From: Thermococcus indicus
Lineage (GTDB): Archaea > Methanobacteriota_B > Thermococci > Thermococcales > Thermococcaceae
Assembly: GCF_006274605.1 (NCBI RefSeq)
Contig: NZ_CP040846.1
Coordinates: 186,001 to 250,000, forward strand
Length of the DNA stretch: 64,000 bases
Reading direction: 5' to 3'
Shown: piece by piece, positions 32,556-42,891 of the stretch
Layout of the letters: each line of letters begins with the position of its first letter
Position numbering within the stretch: the stretch's first letter is position 1
Made by a program: the position numbers and the translations under genes
Notes under the pieces: model-generated
Database searches by the model: none
Told to the model about the DNA's origin: nothing
The model's input: the letters and a program-made list of their open reading frames with translations, nothing else

Positions 32556-35297
32556 ATGAGCATGGACATGACCACGAGGATGTTTAAGGAAGAGGGGTGG
32601 ATAAGGAAGCAGTGCCCCAAGTGCGGCAAATTCTTCTGGACGCTCGACCCGGACAGGAAGACCTGCGGTGACCCGCCGTGTGACGAGTACTCCTTCATCG
32701 GAAAGCCCGGAATACCGAAGAAGTACACCCTTGAGGAGATGCGCGAGAAGTTCCTGAGCTTCTTCGAAAAGCACGGCCACGGGAGGGTAAAGCGCTTCCC
32801 GGTTCTTCCCCGCTGGCGCGATGATGTTCTCCTCGTTGGGGCAAGTATAATGGACTTCCAGCCCTGGGTCATAAGCGGCGAGGCCGACCCGCCGGCGAAC
32901 CCGCTCACCATAAGCCAGCCCTCAATAAGGTTCACCGACATAGACAACGTCGGAATCACGGGCAGACACTTCACGATCTTCGAGATGATGGCCCACCACG
33001 CCTTCAACTACCCGGAGAAGCCGATTTACTGGATGGACGAGACTGTGGAGCTGGCCTTCGAGTTCTTCACCAAGGAGCTCGGGATGAAGGGTGAGGACAT
33101 AACCTTCAAGGAGAACCCCTGGGCCGGCGGAGGAAACGCGGGCCCGGCCTTCGAGGTGCTCTACCGCGGTCTTGAGGTTGCTACCCTGGTTTTCATGCAG
33201 TATAAGAAGGCGCCAAAGGACGCCGACCCCGCTCAGGTTGTGGAGATCAAGGGCGACTACTACGTCCCAATGGAGACAAGGGTTGTTGATACCGGTTACG
33301 GCCTTGAGAGGCTCGTCTGGATGAGCCACGGAACACCAACTGCCTACGATGCCGTCCTTGGCTACGTCGTCGAGCCCCTGAAGAGGATGGCGGGTGTGGA
33401 GAAGATAGATGAGCGCATCCTCATGGAGAACTCTCGCCTCGCGGGAATGTTCGACATCGAGGACATGGGCGACCTGAGGTACCTCCGCGAGCAGGTGGCC
33501 AAACGCGTCGGAATCAGCGTTGAGGAGCTTACAAAGGCTGTGCGGCCCTACGAGCTGATATACGCCATAGCTGACCACACCAAGGCCTTAACCTTCATGC
33601 TCGCCGATGGCGTTATCCCGTCCAACGTCAAGGCCGGCTATCTGGCGAGGCTCCTCATAAGGAAGAGCATAAGGCACCTCCGCGAGCTCGGCCTCGAGGT
33701 CCCGCTGGCGGAGATAGTGGCCATGCACATCAGGGAGCTCTCGCCGACCTATCCCGAGTTCAAGGAGATGGAGGAGGTCATTCTCGACATCATAAACGTC
33801 GAGGAGAAGCGCTATCATGAGACCCTCAGGCGCGGAAGCGACCTCGTGAAGCGCGAGGTGGCCAAGCTCAAGAAGGCCGGCAGGGATGAGATTCCACTCG
33901 AAAGGCTCCTCCTGTTCTATGAGAGCCACGGACTGACGCCGGAGATAGTTGCAGAGGTTGCACAGAAGGAGGGAATCAGGGTCGAGATCCCCGACAACTT
34001 CTACACGCTGGTCGCTAAGGAGGCGGAGAAGGCGGAGAAGAAGGCCGCCGCTGAATACGCCGTTGACTTTGAGCTGGTCAAGGACCTCCCCGACACGAGG
34101 ACGCTCTACTACGAGGATCCGTTCATGAGGGAGTTCGATGCCGAGGTTCTCAGGGTCATAGACGACTGGGTGATTCTCAACCAGACCGCCTTCTATCCGG
34201 AGGGTGGTGGTCAGCCCTACGACACTGGTGTCTTGGTCGTTGATGGTGAGGAAGTTAAGGTCACCAACGTCCAGAAGATAGGGAAGGTTATCCTCCACAG
34301 GGTCGAGAGGCCGGAGCCCTTCAAGGAAGGGGCCAAAGTTCATGGAACGCTCGACTGGGACAGGAGAATCCAGCACATGCGCCACCACACCGGAACCCAC
34401 GTCCTCATGGGTGCCCTCGTAAGGGTTCTCGGAAAGCACGTCTGGCAGGCCGGTTCACAGCTCCACACCGACTGGGCCAGGCTGGACATAATCCACTACA
34501 AGCGCATAAGTGAGGACGAGCTCAGGGAGATTGAGAGGCTCGCCAACAGGATTGTGATGGAGAACAGGAAGGTGACCTGGGAGTGGCTTCCGAGGACCGA
34601 GGCCGAGATGAAGTACGGCTTCCGCCTCTACCAGGGCGGTGTCGTTCCCGGAAAGACGATTAGAGTCCTTAAGATTGAGGACTGGGACGTCCAGGCCTGC
34701 GGTGGAACGCACCTGCCCAACACCGGTCTAATCGGCCCAATCAAGATTCTGAGAACCGAGCGCATACAGGACGGTGTCGAGAGGATAATCTTCGCCGCCG
34801 GAGAGGCCGCGGTTGACTGGATGCAGGAGACCGAGAGGCTTCTCAAGAGAACCGCCGAGACCTTCCGCGTCCCGCCCGAGAAGGTGCCGGAGACGGCCGA
34901 GCGCTTCTTCAGCGAGTGGAAGGAGGCGAGAAAGGAGGTCGAGAAGCTCAGAAAGGAGCTGGCCAAGCTCCTCGTCTACGAGCTCGAGGGGAAGGTCGAG
35001 AAGGTTGGGGAGGTTGAGTTCATCGGAGCCGTCGTTGAGGGCGCGATGGACGACCTCCGCGAGGCGGCGAACAAGCTCAGGAAGGAGAAGCGCGTCGTCG
35101 TCCTCATCAGCAGGGAGGGCCACTTCGTCGTTGCCGTTGGCGACGGCCTGGACGTAAAGGCCGGGGAGCTGGCCAGGGCGGTAACGAGTGTCGCCGGCGG
35201 CGGCGGTGGCGGAAGGAAGGAGCTCGCCCAGGGAAGAATCAAGAACCCGCTGAAGGCCGAGGAGGCTATTGAGGAGGTTAAGAGGAGGCTCGGCTGA
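32556..35297 (+). CDS. alaS: Alanyl-tRNA synthetase
   Basis: Archaeal AlaRS of 913 residues. An N-terminal zinc-like segment (CPKCGKFFW...CGDPPC) typical of archaeal enzymes precedes the class II core; [19 protein letters not shown] and [16 protein letters not shown] lie in the catalytic domain. The editing domain shows HHTGTH and CGGTH zinc motifs. The C-terminal part has a coiled coil and [13 protein letters not shown], the usual C-Ala end. ATG 32556 follows GGTGAGG; the GTG at 32547 overlaps that site. Confidence 0.97.
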   Translation: MSMDMTTRMFKEEGWIRKQCPKCGKFFWTLDPDRKTCGDPPCDEYSFIGKPGIPKKYTLEEMREKFLSFFEKHGHGRVKRFPVLPRWRDDVLLVGASIMDFQPWVISGEADPPANPLTISQPSIRFTDIDNVGITGRHFTIFEMMAHHAFNYPEKPIYWMDETVELAFEFFTKELGMKGEDITFKENPWAGGGNAGPAFEVLYRGLEVATLVFMQYKKAPKDADPAQVVEIKGDYYVPMETRVVDTGYGLERLVWMSHGTPTAYDAVLGYVVEPLKRMAGVEKIDERILMENSRLAGMFDIEDMGDLRYLREQVAKRVGISVEELTKAVRPYELIYAIADHTKALTFMLADGVIPSNVKAGYLARLLIRKSIRHLRELGLEVPLAEIVAMHIRELSPTYPEFKEMEEVILDIINVEEKRYHETLRRGSDLVKREVAKLKKAGRDEIPLERLLLFYESHGLTPEIVAEVAQKEGIRVEIPDNFYTLVAKEAEKAEKKAAAEYAVDFELVKDLPDTRTLYYEDPFMREFDAEVLRVIDDWVILNQTAFYPEGGGQPYDTGVLVVDGEEVKVTNVQKIGKVILHRVERPEPFKEGAKVHGTLDWDRRIQHMRHHTGTHVLMGALVRVLGKHVWQAGSQLHTDWARLDIIHYKRISEDELREIERLANRIVMENRKVTWEWLPRTEAEMKYGFRLYQGGVVPGKTIRVLKIEDWDVQACGGTHLPNTGLIGPIKILRTERIQDGVERIIFAAGEAAVDWMQETERLLKRTAETFRVPPEKVPETAERFFSEWKEARKEVEKLRKELAKLLVYELEGKVEKVGEVEFIGAVVEGAMDDLREAANKLRKEKRVVVLISREGHFVVAVGDGLDVKAGELARAVTSVAGGGGGGRKELAQGRIKNPLKAEEAIEEVKRRLG

Positions 35298-35331
35298 GCC
35301 CAGTTCTTTCTTCCCTTCTTCCATCAGGGGA

Positions 35332-35700
35332 GTGATTTGCATCAAGGTCAAAACCCTGACACGTCAAATCGTCGCGCTCGCCGATGAGCTCGGTTTGAAT
35401 GCGGTTCCCGAATACAGAACGCCCGACGGCACGAGGATAGACATCGCGATCCTTCGGGATGGGCGAAAGCTCCTCGCGATAGAGCTTGAAGCTTCCTTTA
35501 AGTGGTTCCCTCAAAGGCTCCTCTACGACGTTGTTAAGGCCCACCGGGCGGGTTTCCCGGAGCTTTGGGTTGTCACACCCTTCCACGGCAGCCCTGGATG
35601 GGTTCGGGGGTACGCTGAGGAGCTCGGGCTGACCCTCAGGATAATGGGAGAAGAGGAGGCAATTTCAAGGCTCAGGACTTGCTCTCCTTGCGGTACTTGA
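35332..35700 (+). CDS. PD-(D/E)XK nuclease-like small protein
   Basis: 122 residues from a GTG at 35332; an upstream frame exists but lies in the AlaRS end. The pattern RIDIAIL...LLAIELEAS matches a PD-(D/E)XK core with ExE in place of ExK, and VVKAHRAGFPELWVV provides the following strand. Such proteins cut DNA or have lost activity. Start uncertain because GGGGAGTGAT overlaps the GTG. The 3' end overlaps the convergent membrane-protein gene by 29 nt. Confidence 0.6.
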   Translation: MICIKVKTLTRQIVALADELGLNAVPEYRTPDGTRIDIAILRDGRKLLAIELEASFKWFPQRLLYDVVKAHRAGFPELWVVTPFHGSPGWVRGYAEELGLTLRIMGEEEAISRLRTCSPCGT

Positions 35701-36136
35701 TGTATATGACGTCCTCCGCATGCCACATGGGTATCTTGTCGCCGGTTATCAGTATTTCGGCCTGGCCCTTCTGGTAAACTATCTCTTTGGTAAGTTCCGG
35801 TGGGAGCTGGAACTGTACGTAAACTTCACCGGGGAGGCCCTCCTTCTCGACCTGGATCCTGAATTCGTCGCTGCCCCTGTAGCTCATATCTCCGTAGCGC
35901 ACTAGGTACGAGGTTCCCTTGGGAAACGCTATCTTCAGCTCAAAGGAGTCCACGTGGGGCTCTATTCTCATGGTGAACAATCCGACGCCGTCCTTCGTTA
36001 CGAATGTGACACTCTGGTTGTCAATGTAAAATACCTCCTTGTACTCTATACTGGCGGGTGGTATCTGGGCGGTGTGGAACGCGTAGGCCACCAGGGCTAT
36101 GGTGATGACCGCCATGATTACCAGTACCTTGTTCAC
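35672..36136 (-). CDS. Membrane-anchored exported protein, unknown
   Basis: 154 residues: one N-terminal hydrophobic segment (VLVIMAVITIALVAYAF) and an extracytoplasmic beta-rich domain of about 125 residues with no cysteine or catalytic motif. A CTCCTTATGG-type ribosome site precedes the ATG (GGGGGAT in minus sense). Convergent, with overlapping end, to the nuclease-like gene. Not recognised; probably a surface protein. Confidence 0.7.
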   Translation of the reverse strand: MNKVLVIMAVITIALVAYAFHTAQIPPASIEYKEVFYIDNQSVTFVTKDGVGLFTMRIEPHVDSFELKIAFPKGTSYLVRYGDMSYRGSDEFRIQVEKEGLPGEVYVQFQLPPELTKEIVYQKGQAEILITGDKIPMWHAEDVIYIKYRKESKS

Positions 36137-36222
36137 GAGTATCCCCCTCCATAAGACTCTCCCGGAAGGTTATTAACACTTTTGTGTAGGTGTTTACGAT
36201 GATAAAATGAAACGTGTCGGTT

Positions 36223-36975
36223 TCAAAGCCCCGTCGGCTCGTCTATGAAGAGAACCTCCACGTCAAACTTTTCTCTGAGGACCTGCATCAGGGCCCTAAC
36301 TCCGAGAGTTTCCGTCTTGTAGTGGCCTGCGACGAGGACGCTCTGGGGCAGATCGATGGCCGTCAGGTAATCTGCATGCGTGAATTCACCTGTTATGAGG
36401 AGGTCTATGCCCTTTCTGTGGGCCTCCTCCAGGGCGAAGGCCCCGGCGCCGCTCACGGCACCGACCGTTTTTATCTCCCTCGCCCCGAACCCGTAGGTCT
36501 TCACGGTCGTTCCGAGCTTCTCGGCGATTGTCTGCGCCACCTTCTCGATCGGCTGCGGCTCAGTGAACTCCCCATAGAAGCCCACGCTCAGCCCCCTGTA
36601 CTCGCCGAAGGGTCCCCGGGGCTCAATGCCAAGAAGGCGGAGCAGCTCGACGTTGTTGCCCACCTCGGGGTGGGCGTCGAGGGGCAGGTGGGCGGCGTAG
36701 AGGTTTATCCCGCTCTCCATGAGGGCCTTCAGGCGTCTGTAGTGTATCCCGGTGATGTAGCCGAGACCACCCCATATCATGCCGTGGTGGACCACCATCA
36801 TGTCGGCCCCGGCCTTTGCGGCCCTCTCGATCGTTCTTAGTGTTGTATCAACTGCAAAGGCGACCCTTTCGACCTCCGCCTTTCCCTCCACCTGGAGGCC
36901 GTTGCTCGACTTGTCTGGATAAGCCGAAATCTGCAGGTACTCGTCGAGGAAGGCAACGAGCTCGTCGCGGTTCAT
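36223..36975 (-). CDS. Nif3/DUF34 dinuclear metal-centre protein
   Basis: 250-residue member of the Nif3-like family, which forms hexameric rings with a two-metal site. Visible: SSNGLQVEG near residue 24, the metal-binding VVHHGMIWGG near residue 60, and VAGHYKTE near the C-terminus carrying the remaining ligands. GTP cyclohydrolase-like or methyl-donor-related roles have been proposed; none is settled. The ATG overlaps the last codon of the upstream DUF234 ATPase (ATGA), so the two are translated together, a combination I cannot explain. Confidence 0.87.
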   Translation of the reverse strand: MNRDELVAFLDEYLQISAYPDKSSNGLQVEGKAEVERVAFAVDTTLRTIERAAKAGADMMVVHHGMIWGGLGYITGIHYRRLKALMESGINLYAAHLPLDAHPEVGNNVELLRLLGIEPRGPFGEYRGLSVGFYGEFTEPQPIEKVAQTIAEKLGTTVKTYGFGAREIKTVGAVSGAGAFALEEAHRKGIDLLITGEFTHADYLTAIDLPQSVLVAGHYKTETLGVRALMQVLREKFDVEVLFIDEPTGL

Positions 36976-38378
36976 CCTTCACCCTCCAGCAGGTTTTTTA
37001 TCCCATTCTCATCGAGGGGTATAACGTTTTCCGGAACGTTTCTAAACTTCCTCGCGATTAGGAGGTAATAAACCTCTCCCCTCCAGCCCGTTAGTTCGAC
37101 TTTTCTTCTGAGCTCCTGGAGGAGCTTTTCAGCGTTTATGGCCTTTTTTCTCCACTTACACTCGCCGAAGATGGCCCTTTTTCCTTCGGGGTCAAGGGCT
37201 ACGATGTCAATCTCGTAGACTTTTCTCTTTCCCCCCTCCCTGTAATGACCCCAGTGCCTTCCAATCCTCGAAACCTCAATTGGGAGAAGCCCTCTTTCGC
37301 CAGCCAGCCTTAGGAGTCCCCTGCAGGCGAAATCGAACCGTTTACCCACGTAATCGGGGAGGCTCCCTTTAACGTCTTCCCATAGCTTTTCCCGGTTTAG
37401 TTCGTACTCGCTCAGCCTCGGCTGTATAAATCGGAACCAGAAGTTTAGGAAGGGATGATTTATGTAGAGGACGCTCCCTTTTCCCAGGACTGCCCTGTCG
37501 TAATCGACCAGGCGGAAGTAGTTCACGAGCTCGTGAAGCTGTCTCGTTATCGAGGTTTCCTTCCTGTTCAGGTAGCCGGCAATCTCGCTGGGCGAAGTTG
37601 AGCCGTTAGCTATCGCTTCAAGGATGTCGTAGTAAATCCCTGAGCGCTTTCCAAACACCAGTGAGAGTATTCTCGGAACTTCTTCTTCGAGGGGCGCCGA
37701 ATAGCTGAAAATAAGCTCATCAATAATTCTCTCAGCTTTCTCGCCCTCAATCCCCTCATCTTCAATGGCCACCCAATATCGTGGAAAGCCCCCGAAGATG
37801 GAGTAGAGCGTGAAGAAGTCGTCGAGGCTTTCTATCTCAACCTCTCTCGCCATCCCGTAGCTTCCCATGATGTCGAGGGGTTCGAGGCGGAGTTCCCTCT
37901 TTATCCTTCCGTAGAAGGGCTCTTTGGAGTCTTTGAAGAGTCGCTCAACCATCCCAATCGTTGAGCCCGTGAATATGAGGAGTATTGGCTTTTCCTCGTT
38001 CTCGTCCATGAACCGCTGGAGCGCCGGGTAAACGGAGGGTTCGACGAAGCGAAAGTCTTGAAATTCATCGAAAGCTACCGCACCATTAAACCGCTCAAAG
38101 AGAACCTCGAAGAGGTCGTCCCAGCTTTTGAGTTCTTCCCTCTTGGAAAGAATGCCTTTTTCCCTGAGGATTTCTGAGTACTCCCTCAAGAGCGAGGTGG
38201 AGCTTTTGCCCCGGTTCACGAAGAAGTAGAGGTCGTTTTCACTCAAGAATTCCCGGAGAATCCTTGTTTTTCCAACCCTCCTGAGCCCGTAGATGGCAAC
38301 GCTGTAGAGCCTTTTCCGGGAGCGTTCCCTGGCCCTCTGAAGGACGTTCATCTCGCGCTCCCTGTCCACAAAGCGCAT
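36972..38378 (-). CDS. Archaeal ATPase with DUF234 C-terminus
   Basis: About 468 residues. P-loop GLRRVGKT near residue 35, Walker B-like GAVAFDEFQDF, a winged-helix segment around 270-330, then a DUF234 PD-(D/E)XK-like end with IDIVALDPEGKRAIFGECKWRKK (D...ExK). It resembles the AAA ATPases of unknown role widespread in hyperthermophilic archaea. ATG 38378 is taken; GTG 38387 or TTG 38390 would coincide with the predicted transcription start. A palindrome covers the promoter. Distinct from the DUF4143 protein at 211. Confidence 0.83.
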   Translation of the reverse strand: MRFVDREREMNVLQRARERSRKRLYSVAIYGLRRVGKTRILREFLSENDLYFFVNRGKSSTSLLREYSEILREKGILSKREELKSWDDLFEVLFERFNGAVAFDEFQDFRFVEPSVYPALQRFMDENEEKPILLIFTGSTIGMVERLFKDSKEPFYGRIKRELRLEPLDIMGSYGMAREVEIESLDDFFTLYSIFGGFPRYWVAIEDEGIEGEKAERIIDELIFSYSAPLEEEVPRILSLVFGKRSGIYYDILEAIANGSTSPSEIAGYLNRKETSITRQLHELVNYFRLVDYDRAVLGKGSVLYINHPFLNFWFRFIQPRLSEYELNREKLWEDVKGSLPDYVGKRFDFACRGLLRLAGERGLLPIEVSRIGRHWGHYREGGKRKVYEIDIVALDPEGKRAIFGECKWRKKAINAEKLLQELRRKVELTGWRGEVYYLLIARKFRNVPENVIPLDENGIKNLLEGEG

Positions 38379-38396
38379 TCTATTCACCAACTGAAT

Positions 38397-38413
38397 TATT
38401 CACTAAGTGAATA
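38397..38413. promoter_or_regulatory. Palindrome over the DUF234-ATPase promoter
   Basis: TATTCACT and AGTGAATA are exact inverse copies around a single A (38405). The site overlaps the minus-strand TATA box GGTTTATATTC and the expected start. A related ATTCA-N5-TGAAT pair lies just downstream at about 38382-38396. Likely an operator, perhaps for the encoded protein's own winged helix. Confidence 0.55.
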
Positions 38414-38474
38414 TAAACCTTCCGCATGGTGTGGTCTCGGAAAGTATTTAAGAGTTCTTAGTCTTCGTGCCATC

Positions 38475-39107
38475 GTGTGGGAAGGGAGTTTCATTGTTGA
38501 CCTTTGGGAGAGAATTTTTAGGGCACTGTCAAAGATATCCTGGTTTTACCTGGTTAAGCGTTTCTATCTTCGAGGAAAGGTTACCCATGATTTCGTTGAT
38601 AAATGGGTGCTCGCCAACACCGTACTGTCAATTTTGGGAATTCTTGTTCTATATCTCATCCCCTCTCGCTGGGTTGTCTATTCTTTCATTGTATACGGTT
38701 CGATCCGAATCTTTGAGGTGATTGTGTATCAGGTGAACGTTCTTCTCTTCGATCCATACCGGGCCTATCGCGCTGGAAAGGAGTACTCGATAAAGTCTCC
38801 CATCCGGACGGTTATACTACTTCTTCACAATCTCTTGGAAATCATAGCGTGGTATGCCGTCGTATACATGGGCATCGCCATCTTAAATAACGGGGCCCTA
38901 ACCCATGGTCCGGCGTTCTACTTCATGGGGAGTGCACTCTGCATGACGACATTCGACCCATCAATAAGTTCTGAGATAGCCCCGGGTACCGCTCTATCCA
39001 TCATTAAGACTGTTGCATTCTTTGAAGTTGAAACGGGGATAATTATGACCGTTATTTCCCTTGCGAGGTTCTTGGGTCTTCTCCCTGATGTTTCCCCAAA
39101 GTCTTGA
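38475..39107 (+). CDS. Membrane protein, unknown (210 aa)
   Basis: Five or so hydrophobic segments: about 45-65, 68-86, 108-130, a re-entrant-looking GPAFYFMGSALCMTTFDPS stretch, and a last helix near 185-203. The last two, resembling a pore loop and an inner helix, recall two-helix ion channel ends, but the selectivity sequence TVGYG is absent. GTATTTAAG about 28 nt before the GTG start suggests a leaderless message. Not recognised. Confidence 0.65.
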   Translation: MWEGSFIVDLWERIFRALSKISWFYLVKRFYLRGKVTHDFVDKWVLANTVLSILGILVLYLIPSRWVVYSFIVYGSIRIFEVIVYQVNVLLFDPYRAYRAGKEYSIKSPIRTVILLLHNLLEIIAWYAVVYMGIAILNNGALTHGPAFYFMGSALCMTTFDPSISSEIAPGTALSIIKTVAFFEVETGIIMTVISLARFLGLLPDVSPKS

Positions 39108-39165
39108 AATGGCAACGGCAAACCCTTTTAAAACCGAGCCTCAACTCCAGCAGAGAGGTGTTGAG

Positions 39166-40938
39166 ATGGGCGAGAAGTTCCGAAAGGCCGTTGAGGAGCT
39201 CGCGAGGGCCGTCATGAACGGCGAGATAAAGGGCCGTGAGGAGCTCAACAGGTATAAAATAGTCGTATCCAGGAAGTATCATCTATCAAAGATTCCCGGT
39301 AACTCGGACATCCTTAAGGCCATCCCAGAGGAGAGGCGCGAGGAGTTCAGGGACCTGCTCAAGAGAAAGCCGACGAGAACGATAAGCGGCGTCGCTGTAG
39401 TCGCCATGATGACCAAGCCCTTTCCGTGTCCGCACGGGCGCTGCATCTACTGCCCAGGAGGGCCCAGCGTCGGCTCTCCCCAGAGCTACACGGGAAAGGA
39501 ACCCTCCGCCCTGAGGGCCGTTCAGAGCGCCTATCATCCCTACATCATCATGATGCGTCGCCTTAAGCAGCTCACAGACATAGGGCACGACGTGGACAAG
39601 GTGGAGGTCATAATCCAGGGTGGCACCTTCCCGGCCGTTGATCTGGACTACCAGGAGTGGTTCGTCAAGTGCGCCTTCAAGGCGATGAACGACTTTCCAT
39701 ACTTCAGGGACATCGAAAACCTCGAGGAGAAGCTGATAAGGTTGATTGTGAAGAAAGACGAGTCCGTCCTTGACGAGGATCCGAAGTTCAAGGAGGCGTG
39801 GCAGAAAACACACGCAAAGCCCTACTACTACCTCGAAGACGAGCAGAGGAAGAACGAGAGGGCCAAAGTCAGGATGGTTGGTTTAACCATCGAAACCCGC
39901 CCGGACTGGGCCTTCGAGAGGCACATAGACAGAATGCTGAAGCTCGGGACGACGAGGGTTGAGCTTGGAGTGCAGACGATATTCAACTTCATCCACGAGA
40001 GAACCAAGCGCGGGCACGGAGTTGAGGAGATAGTTAAATCCACGCAGCTCCTCCGCGATGCGGGACTTAAAATCAACTACCACATAATGCCCGGCCTGCC
40101 GGGAAGCAACTTCGAGAGGGACCTCTACACCTTCCGCGCCATCTTCGAGGATCCCCGCTTCCGCCCGGACATGCTGAAGGTGTACCCCACCCTGGTTACC
40201 GCCGATGCACCGCTCTACCGCTGGTGGAAGGAGGGTAAATACCGCCCCTACCGCACGGAGGAGGCCGTTGAGCTTCTCGTCGAGGCCTACAAGCTCTTCC
40301 CCAAGTGGGTTCGCGTCATGAGAATCCAGCGCGACATACCCGTCCAGCTCATCGTTGACGGGGTGAAACACTCCAACCTCGGCCAGCTCGTCTTCAACGA
40401 GCTCGTGAAGAGGGGCATAAGACCGAGGGAGATCAGGTTTAGAGAAGTCGGCCACATGATGGAGAAGTTCGGGGTTCAGCCCGAGATCGAACACATCGAA
40501 CTCCTCCGCGAGGACTACGAAGCCGCCGGGGGAAGGGAGATATTCCTGAGCTTCGAGGACACAAAGAACGATGTTCTTATCGGCTTCATCCGCCTCAGGA
40601 TTCCGAGTGAAAAGGCCCACAGGAAGGAGATAAACTGCTGTCCCTCCTCTATAGTCAGAGAGCTCCACGTGTACGGCCCGCTCGTGCCGATAGGCGGAAA
40701 GCCGAAGTACGAGTGGCAGCACAGAGGCTACGGAAGGGAGTTGTTGGCGGAGGCCGAGAGGATTGCCCGCGAGGAGTTCGACGTGAAGAAGATGCTTGTC
40801 ATAAGCGGGGTCGGCGTCAGGAACTACTACAGGAAGTTCGGCTACCGGAAGAACGGGCCCTACGTGGCGAAGAGGCTCGATAGGGGCTACGCGGACTTTG
40901 AGACGGGAGGCCACTTCGACGGGCACCTGAACACGTAG
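39166..40938 (+). CDS. elp3: Elp3, tRNA uridine-34 modifying radical SAM/acetyltransferase
   Basis: 590 residues. Radical SAM half with the cluster motif CPHGRCIYCPGGP near residue 90, then GGTFPAVD, TIETRPD and MPGLPGSNFERD blocks, and a C-terminal GNAT acetyltransferase with the acetyl-CoA loop HRGYGRELL. Archaeal Elp3 alone makes the carboxymethyl group at the tRNA wobble uridine. ATG 39166 has GAGGTG 6 nt before it and a CTTTTAAAAC box at about 39122; the frame extension to 39061 lies in the upstream gene's end. Confidence 0.95.
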   Translation: MGEKFRKAVEELARAVMNGEIKGREELNRYKIVVSRKYHLSKIPGNSDILKAIPEERREEFRDLLKRKPTRTISGVAVVAMMTKPFPCPHGRCIYCPGGPSVGSPQSYTGKEPSALRAVQSAYHPYIIMMRRLKQLTDIGHDVDKVEVIIQGGTFPAVDLDYQEWFVKCAFKAMNDFPYFRDIENLEEKLIRLIVKKDESVLDEDPKFKEAWQKTHAKPYYYLEDEQRKNERAKVRMVGLTIETRPDWAFERHIDRMLKLGTTRVELGVQTIFNFIHERTKRGHGVEEIVKSTQLLRDAGLKINYHIMPGLPGSNFERDLYTFRAIFEDPRFRPDMLKVYPTLVTADAPLYRWWKEGKYRPYRTEEAVELLVEAYKLFPKWVRVMRIQRDIPVQLIVDGVKHSNLGQLVFNELVKRGIRPREIRFREVGHMMEKFGVQPEIEHIELLREDYEAAGGREIFLSFEDTKNDVLIGFIRLRIPSEKAHRKEINCCPSSIVRELHVYGPLVPIGGKPKYEWQHRGYGRELLAEAERIAREEFDVKKMLVISGVGVRNYYRKFGYRKNGPYVAKRLDRGYADFETGGHFDGHLNT

Positions 40939-40953
40939 AAATGGAAAGGGAGA

Positions 40954-42891
40954 TCAGCGCCTTCCGTATCTCCTCAGCAGGAGCCCCAGTACCAGGAGCG
41001 CTCCGAGGATTATGGCCAGCCCCAGGTACGTCTGACCGCTTCCTTTGCTCACGGTAACCCTGATGCTGGTCTCCTTAGTTTTCTGGTCGCTGATGGCGTT
41101 GAGGGTGATGAGATAGTCCCCGGCATCCACGTTCTCGGGAACCGCCACCTCAATTGTGAACTCTACTTCGTCGTCCCTTTCCAGAGATGGCACTTTCCGC
41201 GGCTCCACCTTTACGTTCCATCCCTTGGGAGCCTTGACCTCCAGCCCGACATTGGTCAGCGGGCTGGTGCCCGTGTTATACACCCTGACCGTGGTCTTCG
41301 CCTCGTCTCCAGCGTTCACCTTCAAGCTGTACCGTTCTAGAGTCACCGTCAGTCCGTAGCTGCCGGTCAGTCTTGCGGTGAGGTTTATCTCCCGCTCTTC
41401 ACCGCTCCCCGCTGAGGCCACCCGGAGGGTCGAGCGGTACGTTCCGAGTTCCGCCGTGTCCGGGGGTATCAGGAGCACGTAAAGTTTTTTCTCCTCCCCT
41501 GACCTGACGTATGCGCTGGTTATCCCAGTGTGCGATGATGGGTCCTCCACCACCATTCCGCCCCAGTCTTGCGGTACGCTCAGGCTCAGTGAGTACGTAT
41601 CGTCCTCCCTTCCGAGATTTCTCAGGATCACTTCGTAGGTGAAGACCCTTCCGAGAACCTGGCTCTTCGACGGCTCGGGAACACTGATGTCCATGTAGTA
41701 AGGCAGTCTGCGCATTCTTACCTGGAGTTCCTTTTTCCTGCCTGCCTTTATCTCGACACTCCTCTCAACGTCGCGGTAGGATTCCTTCGAGACCCTCACG
41801 GTGTAGTGCCCCTCTGGAGCTTCGATTGAGGCGGTTCCATCGGAAAGTGTCTTTGCTTCCGTCACAGTCTTCCCGTCCTGAATGAGCTCCACCCTGGCAC
41901 CGGCCACGTAGGTTCCCGAGTCCTCATCCGTGACCCTGACCGACAGTGTGCCGTTTTCACCGGCGTGGGTTCTGTTCACGTAGACCCCAAGCGTCTCCTC
42001 AGCATTCCCAGCCTTCACCGTAACGTTGTACATGCCCACTGGGGTATCGCTGGGAACGCCTATGACCAGCCTCACGGTGCTCTCACCGGAGACCCTCACC
42101 GCACGTACCGGCTCTCCCCCCGCGAGGAACTTTGCGCTCCATTTCTCTGGAATCTCTGCACTCAGGGAGACCACTGTGGGCGATGGAGAACTCAGACGGA
42201 GCTGGAATGATACACTCTCCCCGGCTTCCACTTCCTTCACCGGATAATCACACTGGATTCCGACGCCTCCCTCCTTTACCGTGACGGTGAGCTTCAGCTG
42301 GCTTTCACCGGCGTGGAGGAGAACATCAAACCTGCCCGTTTTCGTGGACGTTTCAATGGCCACGAGAACCTGGGCACTCTCTCCGTGCCGCAGGTAAATG
42401 CCGGTGATTTCAGAACTCCCCTCCGTTATCCTGGCTCCCCATCCGGAAGGGACTTCCACGGAGAGGGGGACGAACGCGTCTCCTCCGTTGTTCCTCACCG
42501 TCACCGAGAAGGTCACCTGTTCCCCGGGTTTGGCTACCTTGCTGGGGAACTGGGTTTCCAGTGCTATGCTGCCGGGAAGGCTTTCCACGCTAACGCTGTC
42601 TCCGGAGAGTATGATATGAACCTCACCCTCCTCCGGCTTAAGGCTGCCCACCGTCATGTTCAGGCCTTCCGTAACCTTCACGGTGTCCCCGAATAGGAGA
42701 ACGTACGTGGTTCCGTTTATCCTGAAGGCGGCTCTCCCATCGCCTGAAAAGTCCGCGAACTCTATGGGAATCCCGTTGACCGTCACGCTCTGCCCCACGC
42801 GAAGGGTTAGGCTGATGGTTTCAGCGGATGCCGCGGGTACGGCCAGAAGGAGGAAAAAAATGACTGCCGTGAGGGCCTTCTTCATCTCCAT
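40954..42891 (-). CDS. NEW3/CARDB-type exported surface protein
   Basis: About 645 residues. Signal peptide (LTAVIFFLLLAVPAASA), several beta-sandwich repeats of the NEW3 alpha-galactosidase-type kind (each with PxGW or similar, for example VPSGWGA, IPEKWSA, VPQDWGG, APKGWNV), a carboxypeptidase-regulatory-like domain at about 315-395, and a C-terminal helix (TYLGLAIILGALLVLGLLLRR) anchoring it. Its ATG overlaps the permease stop, so it belongs to the ABC operon 44809-40954 and probably acts as its outer partner. Confidence 0.82.
   Translation of the reverse strand: MEMKKALTAVIFFLLLAVPAASAETISLTLRVGQSVTVNGIPIEFADFSGDGRAAFRINGTTYVLLFGDTVKVTEGLNMTVGSLKPEEGEVHIILSGDSVSVESLPGSIALETQFPSKVAKPGEQVTFSVTVRNNGGDAFVPLSVEVPSGWGARITEGSSEITGIYLRHGESAQVLVAIETSTKTGRFDVLLHAGESQLKLTVTVKEGGVGIQCDYPVKEVEAGESVSFQLRLSSPSPTVVSLSAEIPEKWSAKFLAGGEPVRAVRVSGESTVRLVIGVPSDTPVGMYNVTVKAGNAEETLGVYVNRTHAGENGTLSVRVTDEDSGTYVAGARVELIQDGKTVTEAKTLSDGTASIEAPEGHYTVRVSKESYRDVERSVEIKAGRKKELQVRMRRLPYYMDISVPEPSKSQVLGRVFTYEVILRNLGREDDTYSLSLSVPQDWGGMVVEDPSSHTGITSAYVRSGEEKKLYVLLIPPDTAELGTYRSTLRVASAGSGEEREINLTARLTGSYGLTVTLERYSLKVNAGDEAKTTVRVYNTGTSPLTNVGLEVKAPKGWNVKVEPRKVPSLERDDEVEFTIEVAVPENVDAGDYLITLNAISDQKTKETSIRVTVSKGSGQTYLGLAIILGALLVLGLLLRRYGRR

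Noticed and set aside
38475-39107. Potassium channel
   Set aside because: The pore-loop-like segment lacks a T-V-G-Y-G or similar selectivity sequence, so only a membrane protein of unknown function is called.
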